Shown piece after piece: positions 24,817 to 35,868 of a stretch of 54,702 nucleotides of DNA. The translations under genes were made by a program, and so were the position numbers. Positions within the stretch are counted from its first letter, which is position 1, and every line of letters begins with the position of its first letter. The DNA lies in assembly GCA_002699445.1 (NCBI GenBank), contig PAAU01000063.1:74691-129392 (forward strand), in the 5' to 3' direction. Source of the DNA: Micrococcales bacterium (lineage in GTDB: Bacteria > Actinomycetota > Actinomycetes > S36-B12 > GCA-2699445). Below the pieces are notes generated by a model. The model searched no databases, had not been told where the DNA came from, and saw only the letters and a program-made list of their open reading frames with translations.

Positions 24817-26375
24817 GGCTGGCTCCCCTCAGCGACCGGAGTCAGCTCCGTTTCCGGGTCTGAAGAACCGGTCCACTCCATCGTGTTGGCTACGGCTGGC
24901 TCAAGTACATCGAGCACGGGGGCGGGGTAGAAACCAAGGAATACGACTATCCCGATGATGGGAGCGAGCACCCAGCGTTCTCGTAGGTTTAGGTCCGGCA
25001 TTCCGCGCACTTGGTCAGTCTCCGGTCCGGTCATCGTCCGCTGGTAAAGCAATAGCACGTACAAGGCCGCAAAGACGATACCTAGAGTCGCGCCAGCGCC
25101 CAACCAAGGATTGACGGTGAAGGCCCCTAGTAAGACCAGGAATTCGGACACAAATGTACTCATCCCTGGAAGTGCGAGTGCGGTTAGACCAGCGATGAGG
25201 AACATACCGGCCAAGACAGGCGCCGGTTTAACGACACCTCCGTAGTCCGCCACATTGGCAGACTTCCGCCGCATGATCATGTACCCCGCGACCATGAAGA
25301 GCAAGGCAGTGCTGAGACCGTGACCCAACATGTAGAGCCCGGCGCCGACCTGTCCCTGTGAGGTGAAGACAAAGATGCCGAGAGTGATGAAGCCAAAGTG
25401 CGACAGAGAGATGTAGCCAAAGAGCCGCTTCATATCCGTTTGCCCGATCGCCGCCAGTGCACCGTAGAAGATCCCGATTACCGAAATTGCGATAATGACG
25501 GGTGCGAAAGTTTGCGAGGCTTCTGGGAACAACGGGAGGCAGAGACGCATCATCCCGTAGGTACCGATTTTATCCAAGACTCCGATAAGCAGCACCGCAG
25601 TGCCAGGGGTCGCAGAACCGGAGGCATCCGGCAGCCAGGTATGCACCGGCCACAACGGTGCCTTGATCGCAAAGGCGATGAAGAATCCCCAGAACATCAG
25701 GTTCTCCAGGCCCGCATCCATGGGGAGACCGATGAGGTCGGGCAAGAAGAGCGTGGGAGAACCCAGGACATCAGCGGCAGTGAACCACAACATCACTAGT
25801 GCGGCTAGCATCACCAAACCGCCGACCAAGCTGTAGATGAGGAACTTCACTGCGGCATAGGTTCGCCGCCCGGTTCCGTAACGTCCGATCATGAAGTAGA
25901 CCGGAATCAGAATCGCCTCGAAGAGGAAGTAAAACAGGAAGACATCCAGCGAGACGAAAACGCCAATCATCATGGCTTCGAGAAGCAGGATCAGGGCGAA
26001 GTACCCGCGGACCTGGCCGGGTCGCTGTCCATCCGAACTGGGTAATTCGGCGGTGTCTTCAACGTCGTTCCAGCCAGCGATGACTACCAGGGGTACCAGG
26101 AGAGTCGCCAAGAAGAGTAAGACGAGGGCCAGCCCATCAACACCCACGGAGTACGTCAAACCAAGTGTGGGGATCCACTGGTGGCTTTCCACCAATTGGA
26201 AAGGCTCAGTGGAAGATCGATCGAACTGAGAGATCGCGTAGACCGCGACGCCAAAGGTGATCAAGGCGAAAAGCAGTGCTAGTTGCTTTGCACGCTTAAG
26301 GCTGGGGCCAGCGCCGACCGCTACGACGATCGAGCCGATCAAGGGCACCAACCCAAGGATTGTCAGGGTACCCAT
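24813..26375 (-). CDS. nuoM: NADH-quinone oxidoreductase subunit M
   Basis: 520 aa, the second antiporter-like membrane subunit of complex I. It shows FLFYFLFEAILIPVYFMIG with the essential Glu, the Lys-bearing YAAVKFLIYSLVGGLVML, KAPLWPVHTWLPDASGSATPG and RLFGYISLSHFGF. I chose ATG 26375, which overlaps the nuoL stop as TGATG and follows AGGTGG; a GTG three codons upstream is possible. The hydrophilic C-terminus (SSDPETELTPVAEGSQP) is a lineage-specific tail. Confidence 0.97.
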   Translation of the reverse strand: MGTLTILGLVPLIGSIVVAVGAGPSLKRAKQLALLFALITFGVAVYAISQFDRSSTEPFQLVESHQWIPTLGLTYSVGVDGLALVLLFLATLLVPLVVIAGWNDVEDTAELPSSDGQRPGQVRGYFALILLLEAMMIGVFVSLDVFLFYFLFEAILIPVYFMIGRYGTGRRTYAAVKFLIYSLVGGLVMLAALVMLWFTAADVLGSPTLFLPDLIGLPMDAGLENLMFWGFFIAFAIKAPLWPVHTWLPDASGSATPGTAVLLIGVLDKIGTYGMMRLCLPLFPEASQTFAPVIIAISVIGIFYGALAAIGQTDMKRLFGYISLSHFGFITLGIFVFTSQGQVGAGLYMLGHGLSTALLFMVAGYMIMRRKSANVADYGGVVKPAPVLAGMFLIAGLTALALPGMSTFVSEFLVLLGAFTVNPWLGAGATLGIVFAALYVLLLYQRTMTGPETDQVRGMPDLNLRERWVLAPIIGIVVFLGFYPAPVLDVLEPAVANTMEWTGSSDPETELTPVAEGSQP

Positions 26376-28342
26376 CACAACCACCTGGCCACTACGAAGA
26401 CAACTCCGATGAGTACAGCGCCACCGACCATAAGCAATGCGTACGATCGCGCGAATCCAGTTTGCAGTCGTTTCACTTGCTCACCAGCACCGCTGACCTT
26501 GCTTGCGATACCTCGCACTGCCCCATCGACCACTTGATTATCGAACCAGACCAGCCAGCGGGTGAGATATTGACCGGGCCGCATGAAGACTGCTTCATTG
26601 AAAGCATCATCGTAGAGCGAGTTGCGCGCCGCGGTCGTAAAGACGGAGACCTGTTGCGGAGGCTGCTGTGGAACTGGCCGAGATGCGTACTGTCGCCAGG
26701 CCAAGGTAATACCGGTAAGAACAACCACTAGTGTCACGATTTCTAAGACAGTGTCGTTAATGGGAAGTACGAAGGGTTGATAGCCGGTGATCGGGTCCAG
26801 CCACCCCACGATGTCACCGACGTAGACGAAGAACAGCCCACCGAACAAAGCACCCACCGATAACAACAGCATGGGAACCGTCATGACCGACGGGGACTCA
26901 TGGGGATCCGCCTCTTCTTTCCAGCGCTTATCGCCAAAGAAGGTCATAGACAACATTCGAGTCATATAGAAGGCGGTCAGACCAGCGGCTGCAATGGCGG
27001 CAACACCCGCAAACCAGTTGGTCCCGAGAGCAGCCTTGATAATGTCGTCCTTTGAGAAGAACGAGTCAAACGGCGGCAACCCACTGATCCCCAGGAAACC
27101 GCAAATAAACGCAATAGTTGTCACCAACATGACTTTTCGAAGCGCGCCATAGAAGCGCATATTTTTCTCGTCCTTCATCCCGTGCATGACGGAACCAGCG
27201 CTCAGGAACAAATCGGCCTTGAACATGCCGTGCATCAGCAGGTGGAAGATGGCGAAGACGTAACCTGCCGGACCCAGACCAGCGGCCACGAACATGTAGC
27301 CGATCTGACTCATAGTGGATCCTGCCAAGGATTTCTTGATCTCGTCCTTCGCGCAGGCGATTACCGCACCGGCAACCATGGTGATAATGCCGACTGCCAG
27401 CACTGCCGTAACCGCGATACTGGCCAAGTCAAAGATCGCATTGCTGCGCACGATGAGATAGACACCAGCGGTCACCATGGTGGCGGCGTGGATCAACGCC
27501 GACACTGGCGTGGGCCCTTCCATTGCGTCCAACAACCAGGCCTGAAGCGGGAACTGAGCACTCTTGCCAACCGCAGCTAACAATAGAGCCAAGCCAATGA
27601 GATTCAGCGCAGTGTCGCCGGCCTCTGGAGCCGCAGCGAACACCTGCTCGAATGTCACAGTACCGAAGGTGACGAACATCAACATCACCGCGACGCTCAA
27701 CCCAACATCGCCTACGCGGTTCATCACAAAGGCTTTCTTGGCAGCTACCGCAGCACTCGATTTGTATTGCCAGAAACCGATCAGCAGATAAGACGCTAAG
27801 CCAACGCCTTCCCAACCGACGTATAGCAACAGATAGTTGTTGGCCAGGACGAGCAGCAGCATGGCCGCGACGAACAGATTGAGGTAGGCAAAAAACTTCC
27901 GACGATCGGGGTCCTCGGCCATGTAGCCGATCGAGTAGATGTGAATAAGCGAACCGACTCCGCTGATGAGCATCACAAAGACCATGGACAGTTGGTCCAG
28001 ACGCAATGCGAATGGCACATCAAACATGCCCGCGAAGGTCCAGTCCCACATCTCTAGCGTGACCAGGCGGTCCTCTACCGGCGCTCCCATCATCTGTGCG
28101 AGGAGAAGGCAAGCTAATACAAAGGATCCAATCGGCAGCAGGCATGCCAGCAAGTGACCCCATGCGTTGGTCCGTTTGCCGCCCACCAAAAGCACCAGCG
28201 CACCGAACGCCGGAAGAGCTACCAGCAACCACATATAGGGGAAGTAGCCGCCAGCGGCCTCTGCGGGAAGGGTCCCGGTCAGGGCCTCGACCGGCTCCTC
28301 GGGGAGTTCAGACAGGGGCAATTGCAGTGAGGTCAAGTTCAT
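26375..28342 (-). CDS. nuoL: NADH-quinone oxidoreductase subunit L
   Basis: 655 aa, the distal antiporter-like subunit of complex I, with the long lateral C-terminal helix expected from family structures. Visible are LLYVGWEGVGLASYLLIGFW with the conserved Glu, KAFVMNRVGDVGL, QFPLQAWLLDAMEGPTPVSALIHAATMVTAG in two adjoining segments, SLAGSTMSQIGYMF and PPFDSFFSKDDI. It starts at ATG 28342, three bases after nuoK, and ends in TGATG with nuoM. Length is as in other Actinobacteria. Confidence 0.97.
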   Translation of the reverse strand: MNLTSLQLPLSELPEEPVEALTGTLPAEAAGGYFPYMWLLVALPAFGALVLLVGGKRTNAWGHLLACLLPIGSFVLACLLLAQMMGAPVEDRLVTLEMWDWTFAGMFDVPFALRLDQLSMVFVMLISGVGSLIHIYSIGYMAEDPDRRKFFAYLNLFVAAMLLLVLANNYLLLYVGWEGVGLASYLLIGFWQYKSSAAVAAKKAFVMNRVGDVGLSVAVMLMFVTFGTVTFEQVFAAAPEAGDTALNLIGLALLLAAVGKSAQFPLQAWLLDAMEGPTPVSALIHAATMVTAGVYLIVRSNAIFDLASIAVTAVLAVGIITMVAGAVIACAKDEIKKSLAGSTMSQIGYMFVAAGLGPAGYVFAIFHLLMHGMFKADLFLSAGSVMHGMKDEKNMRFYGALRKVMLVTTIAFICGFLGISGLPPFDSFFSKDDIIKAALGTNWFAGVAAIAAAGLTAFYMTRMLSMTFFGDKRWKEEADPHESPSVMTVPMLLLSVGALFGGLFFVYVGDIVGWLDPITGYQPFVLPINDTVLEIVTLVVVLTGITLAWRQYASRPVPQQPPQQVSVFTTAARNSLYDDAFNEAVFMRPGQYLTRWLVWFDNQVVDGAVRGIASKVSGAGEQVKRLQTGFARSYALLMVGGAVLIGVVFVVARWL

Positions 28343-28345
28343 CGA

Positions 28346-28645
28346 TCAGTTCCTCAGCAGGTGGGGCTCATCGATGGATACAGATCGGCGGGTGCGGAAA
28401 ATCGTCATGATGATGGCTAGACCGACCACAACCTCGGCTGCAGCAACGATCATGACGAAGAAGGCGATCGCCTGGCCCTCCAGGTTGCCGTGCATCCGTG
28501 CAAAAGTCACAAAAGCCAGATTGGCAGCATTGAGCATCAATTCCACGGACATGAACACAACAATGGCGTTTCGTCGCAGCAGAACACCCAATGCACCGAT
28601 GCAGAACAGAATCGACGACAGGATGATGTAGTTGCCCGGATCCAT
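28346..28645 (-). CDS. nuoK: NADH-quinone oxidoreductase subunit K
   Basis: 99 aa, a three-helix membrane subunit near the quinone end of complex I. The conserved glutamates in the membrane are present: one in [15 protein letters not shown] (helix 2) and one in [13 protein letters not shown] (helix 3). Its ATG overlaps the nuoJ stop (TAATG). Normal length. Confidence 0.97.
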   Translation of the reverse strand: MDPGNYIILSSILFCIGALGVLLRRNAIVVFMSVELMLNAANLAFVTFARMHGNLEGQAIAFFVMIVAAAEVVVGLAIIMTIFRTRRSVSIDEPHLLRN

Positions 28646-29559
28646 TACTGCTCACCCCGTTCGTCGTCCGCTTCCTCAATCTCGGGGTCCTCATGGCCGC
28701 TGATTGGATTCAGGATTTCCGGCCGCTCGGTTTCTTCACCGGAAGCAATACTGCGTACTTCATCGACATCTGCAGCGATCTCTTGCGGCTGATCCGGAAT
28801 CCTGGAGTGGATTTCGCCACGCAGGGGGCCGGGAATAGATAAATCTGACGGGCTGCCGTCCGGCAACAGCGCCGGAGTGCCGACAGCGTTGCTGGTTGCC
28901 AAAACACCTGGGGTGGGAAGCGGCCCCGGATGCTCACCGGTTTCCTTGTAGCGCTCCATACGAATAACTGATTGCTCGGGCTGACCCAGCTTGGGCTCCC
29001 AACGCTCCCGATGCGCCAGGACGACTGCGCCAAGGCCTGCGGTGATGATGAGAGCGGCAACAACCTCTAACGCGAGCAGGTAGGTCGTGAACATCTGCTG
29101 AGCTAAGCCTTCGACGTTCCCGCCGTACAGGGAGTTAGCCTCGACAAGCCCTACCGAAACCATGCCGTCTAGGGCAGTACCTACCGCAGCGATCACCAGA
29201 ATCCCAAAACCTAGTATCAGCAGTACTGCCGCGATTCGTTGCCCTTTCAAGGTTTCAATGAACGAGTCGGAGGTATCGACGCCTACCAGCATGAGCACGA
29301 AAAGGAAGAGCATCATCACGGCACCGGTGTAAACGATGACCTGCACCAGTCCTAGGAAGGGCGCTTCGTTGATGAGAAACAGCACCGCCAGGTTGATCAT
29401 GGTGACCGCGACCGACAGCGCGCTATGCACGGTCTTGCGAGAAAAAATTAGACCCAAGGCCCCCAGTACCGCGAGCGTGCCGCAGATCCAGAAAGTGATC
29501 TCCTCCCCCGTCCCACCGGTTTCGCCGGTTTCGGCGGCCAGGAGCAGTAGCGATCTCAC
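28645..29559 (-). CDS. nuoJ: NADH-quinone oxidoreductase subunit J with a hydrophilic C-terminal extension
   Basis: 304 aa, a five-helix membrane subunit of complex I. The membrane part covers about residues 20-185 and includes the conserved helix-3 region [23 protein letters not shown], given here as two adjoining motifs ([19 protein letters not shown] and [10 protein letters not shown]). Residues about 190-304 are hydrophilic, rich in Pro, Glu and Ser. They include [20 protein letters not shown] and [13 protein letters not shown], which resembles the tail of actinobacterial NuoJ; the last 50 residues or so are acidic. The function of this cytoplasmic tail is unknown. The GTG start overlaps nuoI by 4 bp. 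Confidence 0.96.
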   Translation of the reverse strand: MRSLLLLAAETGETGGTGEEITFWICGTLAVLGALGLIFSRKTVHSALSVAVTMINLAVLFLINEAPFLGLVQVIVYTGAVMMLFLFVLMLVGVDTSDSFIETLKGQRIAAVLLILGFGILVIAAVGTALDGMVSVGLVEANSLYGGNVEGLAQQMFTTYLLALEVVAALIITAGLGAVVLAHRERWEPKLGQPEQSVIRMERYKETGEHPGPLPTPGVLATSNAVGTPALLPDGSPSDLSIPGPLRGEIHSRIPDQPQEIAADVDEVRSIASGEETERPEILNPISGHEDPEIEEADDERGEQ

Positions 29560-30131
29560 CGCACGGCCTCAGATTCCTCATCCGTCCTGGCCGCGACCTC
29601 GGCGCGCTGCTCTGGAGTGGCTTCGGTGATCTTGCCCTCGTAGTAGTCCTTTTCTGTTGTGCCTGGCACCATTTCGTGTGGCGCCGACACCATGTTCTGA
29701 GTCAACGGCCCCAGCAGATCTTCCTTCTCGTAGATCAATTTCTCGCGTGAGTTGTCGGCTAACTCGTAGTCATGCGTCATCGTCAAGGCCCGAGTTGGGC
29801 AGGCCTCAATGCACAGACCACAGAAAATGCACCGCAGATAGTTGATCTGGTAGACGCGACCGTAACGCTCTCCGGGAGAGAAGCGCTGGTCGGTGCTGTT
29901 ATCTGCGCCTTGGACCAAGATGGCGTCTGCTGGGCAGGCCCATGCGCATAGCTCACAACCAATGCATTTCTCGAGTCCATCGGGGTGGCGATTCAATTGG
30001 TGACGACCATGGAACCGCGGCTCGGGAGGATACTTATCCTTCTCCTCCGGGTATTGCTCGGTGTTCACCTTCTTGAACATCGTCGAGAAAGTTACCCAGA
30101 AACCACTAAGGGCGGGGGGTAGTTCAGCCAT
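29556..30131 (-). CDS. nuoI: NADH-quinone oxidoreductase subunit I
   Basis: 191 aa, carrying the two [4Fe-4S] clusters N6a and N6b that pass electrons toward NuoB. Both ferredoxin motifs are intact: [12 protein letters not shown] and [13 protein letters not shown] chose ATG 30131 ([15 protein letters not shown]) because GGAGG lies six bases upstream and family members begin here; 49 further in-frame codons upstream overlap nuoH and look non-coding. It overlaps nuoH by 8 bp. The acidic C-terminal tail is common in this phylum. Confidence 0.97.
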   Translation of the reverse strand: MAELPPALSGFWVTFSTMFKKVNTEQYPEEKDKYPPEPRFHGRHQLNRHPDGLEKCIGCELCAWACPADAILVQGADNSTDQRFSPGERYGRVYQINYLRCIFCGLCIEACPTRALTMTHDYELADNSREKLIYEKEDLLGPLTQNMVSAPHEMVPGTTEKDYYEGKITEATPEQRAEVAARTDEESEAVR

Positions 30132-31458
30132 CAGACACCTCCGCGTCTTTACTGTCGTCCCCGGCCTCGACAGGCTTGTCGCTACTGCCACCAGCGGTAG
30201 CAGGAACCGGCTTCCGCACCCGGGGAGTGTACTCGAACGTTTGGCCTGGCATGGGCGGTACTGGGAATGCGCCATCATCTAGATCACTGATCGACTCCGG
30301 CAGCGGCTCTTTTTCGTCGATAACGCGGCTACCGCGCACCCAAATAGAAGCGATCAGCACCAACATGGCAACGACAAGGACCGAGCCACCCACCACGATG
30401 CCATCGAGATCGAGTTCGTATTCGTCGCGAACGACTCGCACAATGGAAACGAGCACGATCCACACCAGGGATACCGGGATCAAGACTTTCCAGCCAAACG
30501 CCATGAACTGGTCATATCGGAAACGTGGCAACGTTCCGCGCAACCAGATGTAGAGGAAGATGAAGCACATCACCTTGCCCAGCCACCACAACATTGGCCA
30601 CCAACCTTCGTTGGCGCCTGGGATCAGGGAAATGGGCCACGGTGCTAACCAGCCGCCCAAGAACAAAGTGGTGGCTACCGCAGAGACGGTGACCATATTG
30701 ATGTATTCGGCGAGGAAGAACATCGCAAACTTCAGCGAGGAGTATTCGGTGTGGAAACCACCCACAAGTTCTGATTCCGCCTCGGGGAGGTCGAAGGGCG
30801 CTCGGTTTGTTTCGCCCACCATCGAGGTGACGTAGATGACAAACGATGGCGCCAGAAGAACGGCGTACCAGAGGTTCTGCTGAGCGCTGGTGATCTGCGA
30901 GGTGGACATGCTGCCCGCGTAGAGGAATACCGCTACGAACGACAGGCTCATCGAGATTTCATAGGAGATCATCTGAGCGCTGGAACGGAGACCGCCAAGG
31001 AGTGGATATGTAGATCCAGATGACCAACCAGCTAACACGATGCCGTAAATACCAATGGAGGCAACGGCAAGTACGTACAACACCGACTGAGGAAAGTCAG
31101 TCAGTTGCAATGGTGTGACGACCCCAAACATGGAGACTTCCGGCCCGAACGGGATGACCGCGAACGCGGCGAACGCTGTAGTTGCCGAGAGCGCGGGCGC
31201 AATCCAATACACGGCTTTGTGCACCGTCGTCGGGATGATTTCTTCTTTAAGCGCCAACTTGACGCCATCCATCAACGACTGCAGCAGCCCGAATGGTCCA
31301 GTTCGGTTGGGGCCGATTCGCATCTGCATGCGCGCCACGACGCGGCGTTCCGCCCAAATAGTAAAGAGCACCAACACCACGAGGATGACGAAGACTCCGA
31401 GGGTTTTGATGCAGACAAGCCAGAATGGATCGTTACCGAACGCGGAAAGTTCGGGCAT
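30124..31458 (-). CDS. nuoH: NADH-quinone oxidoreductase subunit H
   Basis: 444 aa, the membrane subunit that forms much of the quinone chamber. It shows [21 protein letters not shown], the quinone-site loop [20 protein letters not shown] followed by [18 protein letters not shown], and [22 protein letters not shown] 31458 overlaps the nuoG stop as TGATG. The C-terminal 60 residues or so are a hydrophilic tail ([18 protein letters not shown], then acidic), longer than in proteobacterial NuoH but usual for Actinobacteria. Confidence 0.97.
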   Translation of the reverse strand: MPELSAFGNDPFWLVCIKTLGVFVILVVLVLFTIWAERRVVARMQMRIGPNRTGPFGLLQSLMDGVKLALKEEIIPTTVHKAVYWIAPALSATTAFAAFAVIPFGPEVSMFGVVTPLQLTDFPQSVLYVLAVASIGIYGIVLAGWSSGSTYPLLGGLRSSAQMISYEISMSLSFVAVFLYAGSMSTSQITSAQQNLWYAVLLAPSFVIYVTSMVGETNRAPFDLPEAESELVGGFHTEYSSLKFAMFFLAEYINMVTVSAVATTLFLGGWLAPWPISLIPGANEGWWPMLWWLGKVMCFIFLYIWLRGTLPRFRYDQFMAFGWKVLIPVSLVWIVLVSIVRVVRDEYELDLDGIVVGGSVLVVAMLVLIASIWVRGSRVIDEKEPLPESISDLDDGAFPVPPMPGQTFEYTPRVRKPVPATAGGSSDKPVEAGDDSKDAEVSDG

Positions 31459-33902
31459 CAAACATCACCTCTCTCAAGCCGCACCGTATCGCCCGGCAGG
31501 GCCCCGAGGCTCACTAATACCTGCGAGTCGGGTGAATTGAGCGGCAACCAAACGACATTCTCGGCCATTTCGGTCAGCTCAACTGGCAGCGTGATGGCTC
31601 CGGTGTCGGTGCTCACGCGAACTCGACTTCCTGCCTCGACCCCGTTTGCCGCGGCCGTTGCTGCACTGATCCGAACAACTGCCGGCTTGCGCGTACCTGC
31701 CAGGTGCGGTTCGCCTTCTTGCATCGTTCCCAGATCCAACAGGTAGCGCCAGGACGCCAGAACTGCTTCTCCCGATCCAGGCTGTTGCGCTGAGCCCGCG
31801 GGGACGTCCGCTGGGGAGACCCGACTGCCTTGCCACGCGCCCAGGTTGCCTAGTTCGGTGCGAAGGTCGTCGACCTCGCGCGGCGGCGTTGCCAGATCCA
31901 TGTAGTCACTTAGCAAAGCCAAAACGACCGCGTCAGTGAAACTCGTGGGTTGCGGCATGACGGTGCCGAAGGGCCGACGTCGACCTTCCCAGGTCACAAA
32001 GGCGCCTGACTTTTCGGTCACGACGGCTACCGGCAAGACGACATCAGCTCGAGCGGTGACCTCGCTAGGCCGAGTTTCCAAAGAGACCAGGAACGGCACG
32101 CTATCTAATGCGGTGAGGAACTGATCGGCGTTAGGAATATCGTCGGGCTCTACCCCAGCAACAAGAAGTGCGGCCAACTCTGGCGAGAACTCTTCTTCCT
32201 CGCCAGCCTCGGACGCGGCTTTTGCATCGGCATGGATCTGCGCCACGGTCGCAGCCAGACTGCGGCCAGCGGTAGCGGGCAGTTCGTCCGGATCGATTCC
32301 CCAGAGGCTGGCGATTTCCTGCCGAGCAGTCTCATCTGTCAGCGGGCGACCACCGGGCAGCAGCCCCGGAAGGCAGCCGGCGTCGATAGCGCCTCGCTCG
32401 CCGGCACGTCGGGGCACCCAAGCCCATTCAGCTCCGGTGCGCTGGACAAGCCGAGACATCGCAGCGAAAGCACCCGGCTCGGTAGCCGCTCGTTCTCCGA
32501 GGAGGATGACGGCACCCGGCTGGGACAAAGCAGCTGCGGTCTCATCATCGAGTTGGTCGAGCTGGGTAGCCAGATCACCAGGGACGCATTCGACCAAACT
32601 GCCCGCCATCTTCTCCAGCCCCTGCGAGGCAAATGGGCCAAGCGAGAAGACTTTGGTGCCCGCTCGGGCAGCCTTGCGGAGGCGTAGATAGATGATGGGG
32701 GATTCTTCTTCGGGTTCCAACGCGGCGAGTAGGACCGCGGGAGCGGACTCCAACTCTCGATACACCGGACCGCAACTTCCGGCTACCTCACCAGAAAGAA
32801 AGTCCGTCTCCTCATCGCTTGCAGCTCGCGCTCGCAGATCGATGTCGTCGGTTCCCAAGCCAACCCTGGCGAACCGCGCGTAGGCGTAGGCATCCTCCAT
32901 CGTGAGCCGGCCACCGGTTAATACCGACGTACGGCCCCGGGCGGCCGCGAGGCCATCGGCGGCAATGCGTAGGGCTTCCGGCCAGGAAGCGCGCCGCAGT
33001 TGACCGTTCTCTCGCACCAGCGGTGTTGCTAGACGTTCCAGCTGCAGATAAGGGAATGCGAATCGCCCTTTGTCGCAGTTCCACTCTTCATTGACTTCCG
33101 GATCGTCACCAGACTGACGACGCATTACATTCTCATGGCGGTAGTCGGTACGCATGGAGCACCCGGATGCGCAGTGCTCGCAAGTTGTGGGGACGCTGAC
33201 CAAATCGAACGGCCGAGACCTGAAGCGATATTCCTCGCTAGTTAGGGCACCTACCGGACAAATTTGAATGGTATTTCCAGAGAAGTAGGAGTCGAACGGC
33301 TCTTCGCCAGTCCCCACTTGCTGTTGGGCGCCACGTTCGAGCAGCGCGATAAACGGATCACCCGCGATCTGTTCCGCGAACCGGGTACAACGGGCGCAGG
33401 AGACGCATCGCTCTCGATCTAGCAAGATTTCAGAGCTGACGTTGATCGGCTTTGGAAACTCCCGTTTTTGCCCCGTAAATCGCGATTCCGGCCGGCCGAC
33501 GCTCATCGCCTGGTTCTGCAATGGGCACTCGCCGCCCTTGTCACACACTGGACAATCCAGGGGGTGATTGATGAGCAAAAACTCCATCACACCTTTTTGC
33601 GCAGTGTCGGCGACCTCACTAGTCAGCTGCGTCTGCACAGTCATGCCATCACCTAGTGGGACGGCGCAAGACGGCTGCGGCTTGGGCATTCCTTCGACCT
33701 CGACCAGGCAAGCTCGACAGGCAGCCACGGGATCCAACAATGGATGATCACAGAAGCGAGGAACTTCTACGCCCATGAGCTCCGCGGCGCGGATAATCAT
33801 TGTGCCCTCGGGGACAGTCACGTCCGTACCGTCGATGGTCCCGGTGATCATCTTGACCGTGGGAGTGTCGCTACCGGTGGCCTCGTGTGAAGTTGTACTC
33901 AT
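31458..33902 (-). CDS. nuoG: NADH-quinone oxidoreductase subunit G
   Basis: 814 aa, the large iron-sulfur subunit of the peripheral arm. Clusters seen are the [2Fe-2S] ligands ([20 protein letters not shown]), [17 protein letters not shown], the [4Fe-4S] ligands [10 protein letters not shown], and an additional CEHCASGC...NCDKGRF set that would bind the off-path N7-type cluster. The rest is a molybdopterin-oxidoreductase-like domain without visible cofactor function, ending in a formate-dehydrogenase-like C-terminal barrel ([17 protein letters not shown]). The ATG overlaps the nuoF stop by 4 bp. Confidence 0.97.
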   Translation of the reverse strand: MSTTSHEATGSDTPTVKMITGTIDGTDVTVPEGTMIIRAAELMGVEVPRFCDHPLLDPVAACRACLVEVEGMPKPQPSCAVPLGDGMTVQTQLTSEVADTAQKGVMEFLLINHPLDCPVCDKGGECPLQNQAMSVGRPESRFTGQKREFPKPINVSSEILLDRERCVSCARCTRFAEQIAGDPFIALLERGAQQQVGTGEEPFDSYFSGNTIQICPVGALTSEEYRFRSRPFDLVSVPTTCEHCASGCSMRTDYRHENVMRRQSGDDPEVNEEWNCDKGRFAFPYLQLERLATPLVRENGQLRRASWPEALRIAADGLAAARGRTSVLTGGRLTMEDAYAYARFARVGLGTDDIDLRARAASDEETDFLSGEVAGSCGPVYRELESAPAVLLAALEPEEESPIIYLRLRKAARAGTKVFSLGPFASQGLEKMAGSLVECVPGDLATQLDQLDDETAAALSQPGAVILLGERAATEPGAFAAMSRLVQRTGAEWAWVPRRAGERGAIDAGCLPGLLPGGRPLTDETARQEIASLWGIDPDELPATAGRSLAATVAQIHADAKAASEAGEEEEFSPELAALLVAGVEPDDIPNADQFLTALDSVPFLVSLETRPSEVTARADVVLPVAVVTEKSGAFVTWEGRRRPFGTVMPQPTSFTDAVVLALLSDYMDLATPPREVDDLRTELGNLGAWQGSRVSPADVPAGSAQQPGSGEAVLASWRYLLDLGTMQEGEPHLAGTRKPAVVRISAATAAANGVEAGSRVRVSTDTGAITLPVELTEMAENVVWLPLNSPDSQVLVSLGALPGDTVRLERGDV

Positions 33903-35218
33903 CCGGCAACTCCCGCCGGGCTAGGAATCACCATCGTGGCACTTGGACTAAAGAGATCGTCCGGCGGCTGAGTGAGTGCATCGGTGAACTCACTACGGAA
34001 ATATTTCAGGGCCCCTGGGTAAGGCGTTGCCGCCGCGTCACCCAAAGCACAGAACGATCGACCCATGATTTGATTGCACAGTTCGACCAGCTCATCGACT
34101 TCTTTCTCCTGACCGAAACCACCCTGGAACTTCTCCAACGTTCCGGTGATCCAGTAGGTGCCCTCCCGACACGGAGTACATTTGCCGCACGATTCGTGCT
34201 TGTAGAACTCCAACCATCTGGTGATCGCCTTGACGACACTTGTGGTCTCATCGAACACCATCGGAGTGCCAGTTCCCAGCATCGAGCCCGCCTCCACCAT
34301 GTCCTCGTAAGTGAGTGGCGTATCCAAGTGGTCTGCAGTGAGCATCGGCACACTTGATCCGCCTGGTAGCCAGAATTTAAGTTCGTGACCCTCGCGAATG
34401 CCACCGGCATAATCCAGCAACTCTCGCATTGTGATTCCGAGCGGCGCTTCGTAGATTCCCGGTCGTCGAACATGACCCGACACTGCCCAGACTTTGAAGC
34501 CTGGTGATTTTTCGGTACCGAAGCCGCGGTACCACTCGACACCATTACGAATGATGTACGGAACCGAGGTAATCGTTTCGACGTTGTTTACCACCGTGGG
34601 TGATGCGTACAACCCGGCTACTGCGGGGAAGGGAGGCTTCAGCCGCGGTTGCCCGCGTAGACCTTCCAGAGAATCCAACAAGGCAGTTTCCTCACCACAG
34701 ATGTACGCTCCTGCACCTCCGTGCACGACAACGTCAAGGTCTATGCCCGTTCCGAGAATATTCTTGCCAATGAATCCTGCAGCGCGAGCTTCGGCAACGG
34801 CCTGATGGACGCGACGGATCGGGTGCGGGACCTCGCCGCGAATATAGATGAAAGCATGATGGGCGCGAATTGCGTGACAGGTCATGATCACGCCCTCAAT
34901 CAGGGCGTGTGGATTTGCCAACATAATGGGGATGTCTTTGCAGGCCCCCGGTTCCGATTCATCCGCATTAACAACCAGGTAGTGGGGTTTCCCATCGTTT
35001 TGGGGGACGAAGCTCCACTTCATCCCGGTGGGGAACCCGGCGCCGCCTCTACCACGTAAGCCCGAATCTTTGATCGTGGCGATCACATCATCAGGATCAG
35101 TCTCCAAAGACTGCTTGAGTGTGGAGTAACCACCGTGACTGCGATAACTATCGATGCTCCATGGCTTCGCATCGTCCCAGTACTCGGTGATCACCGGGGT
35201 TAACTTGGTGCCACTCAT
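33899..35218 (-). CDS. nuoF: NADH-quinone oxidoreductase subunit F
   Basis: 439 aa, the NADH-oxidising flavoprotein. It carries the NADH-binding GLRGRGGAGFPTGMKW, the FMN-binding GAGAYICGEETALLDSLEG and the [4Fe-4S] N3 ligands ESCGKCTPCREGTYW with a later Cys in RSFCALGDAA. Overlaps of 4 bp join it to nuoE and nuoG. Length and motifs are normal. Confidence 0.98.
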   Translation of the reverse strand: MSGTKLTPVITEYWDDAKPWSIDSYRSHGGYSTLKQSLETDPDDVIATIKDSGLRGRGGAGFPTGMKWSFVPQNDGKPHYLVVNADESEPGACKDIPIMLANPHALIEGVIMTCHAIRAHHAFIYIRGEVPHPIRRVHQAVAEARAAGFIGKNILGTGIDLDVVVHGGAGAYICGEETALLDSLEGLRGQPRLKPPFPAVAGLYASPTVVNNVETITSVPYIIRNGVEWYRGFGTEKSPGFKVWAVSGHVRRPGIYEAPLGITMRELLDYAGGIREGHELKFWLPGGSSVPMLTADHLDTPLTYEDMVEAGSMLGTGTPMVFDETTSVVKAITRWLEFYKHESCGKCTPCREGTYWITGTLEKFQGGFGQEKEVDELVELCNQIMGRSFCALGDAAATPYPGALKYFRSEFTDALTQPPDDLFSPSATMVIPSPAGVAG

Positions 35219-35868
35219 TTTTTCACCGTCCCGTCTACGCCAGATTCAGCTGCCTTGGCTACTTTCAGCCCTGCCAGCATGAGTTCATCTACTCCCCCGC
35301 CCTCATCCGCCAAACCATCATCCAAACCTGCCACCGTGCGCTCGGCTGCCCGCCAACCACGCACCGCAGGTCCACGCGTCGGGAGAACTTCTTCCCCCGC
35401 CGTCAAACGATCAATAACGTCCATCGCCTCAGCGATGGTTGAGTGGTCAAAGAATTCCCAGTCGACCGTCAGCACTGGCGCATGAGTGCACGCTGCCTGG
35501 CATTCAATCCGTTCCAAGGTGAACTTGCCGTCTGGCGTGGTCTCGTTGTGTCCAACGCCCAACTTGACTGCGAGTGCCTCGTACAGCGCATCCCCGCCCA
35601 GCAATCCGCAACCAGTATTGACGCACACACCGATGTGGTGTTCGCCGCCCTCGGTCCGCATGCGATACATCGTGTAGAACGTCGCCACTGCGACGACTTC
35701 GGCTGTAGAGATATCGAGAATTTCGGCGCATGCCTCTATGACGTCTGAGTTCACCATGCCGACCTCAGCTTGCATCAGATGCAGCATAGGGACGATCCCC
35801 GATCGTGCTTTCGGGTAACGACCAGCAAGTTCGCGGCTCTCCGCCAGGGTCTGTTCGCTAATACTCAT
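35215..35868 (-). CDS. nuoE: NADH-quinone oxidoreductase subunit E
   Basis: 217 aa, a thioredoxin-fold subunit with the [2Fe-2S] cluster N1a next to NuoF. The ligands are CVNTGC (spacing of four) and CQAAC (spacing of three). The last 55 residues or so (from [13 protein letters not shown]) form a helical, partly acidic extension beyond the core, as in other Actinobacteria. It starts with ATG overlapping the nuoD stop and ends overlapping the nuoF start. Confidence 0.97.
   Translation of the reverse strand: MSISEQTLAESRELAGRYPKARSGIVPMLHLMQAEVGMVNSDVIEACAEILDISTAEVVAVATFYTMYRMRTEGGEHHIGVCVNTGCGLLGGDALYEALAVKLGVGHNETTPDGKFTLERIECQAACTHAPVLTVDWEFFDHSTIAEAMDVIDRLTAGEEVLPTRGPAVRGWRAAERTVAGLDDGLADEGGGVDELMLAGLKVAKAAESGVDGTVKK

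Noticed and set aside
30132-30278. N-terminal extension of nuoI by 49 codons
   Set aside because: It lies wholly within nuoH and lacks family similarity; the ATG at 30131 has GGAGG at good spacing.
31105-31746. 213-codon plus-strand ORF across nuoH/nuoG
   Set aside because: Antisense to well-supported nuo genes; composition (Arg, His, Pro-rich) is typical of a shadow frame.
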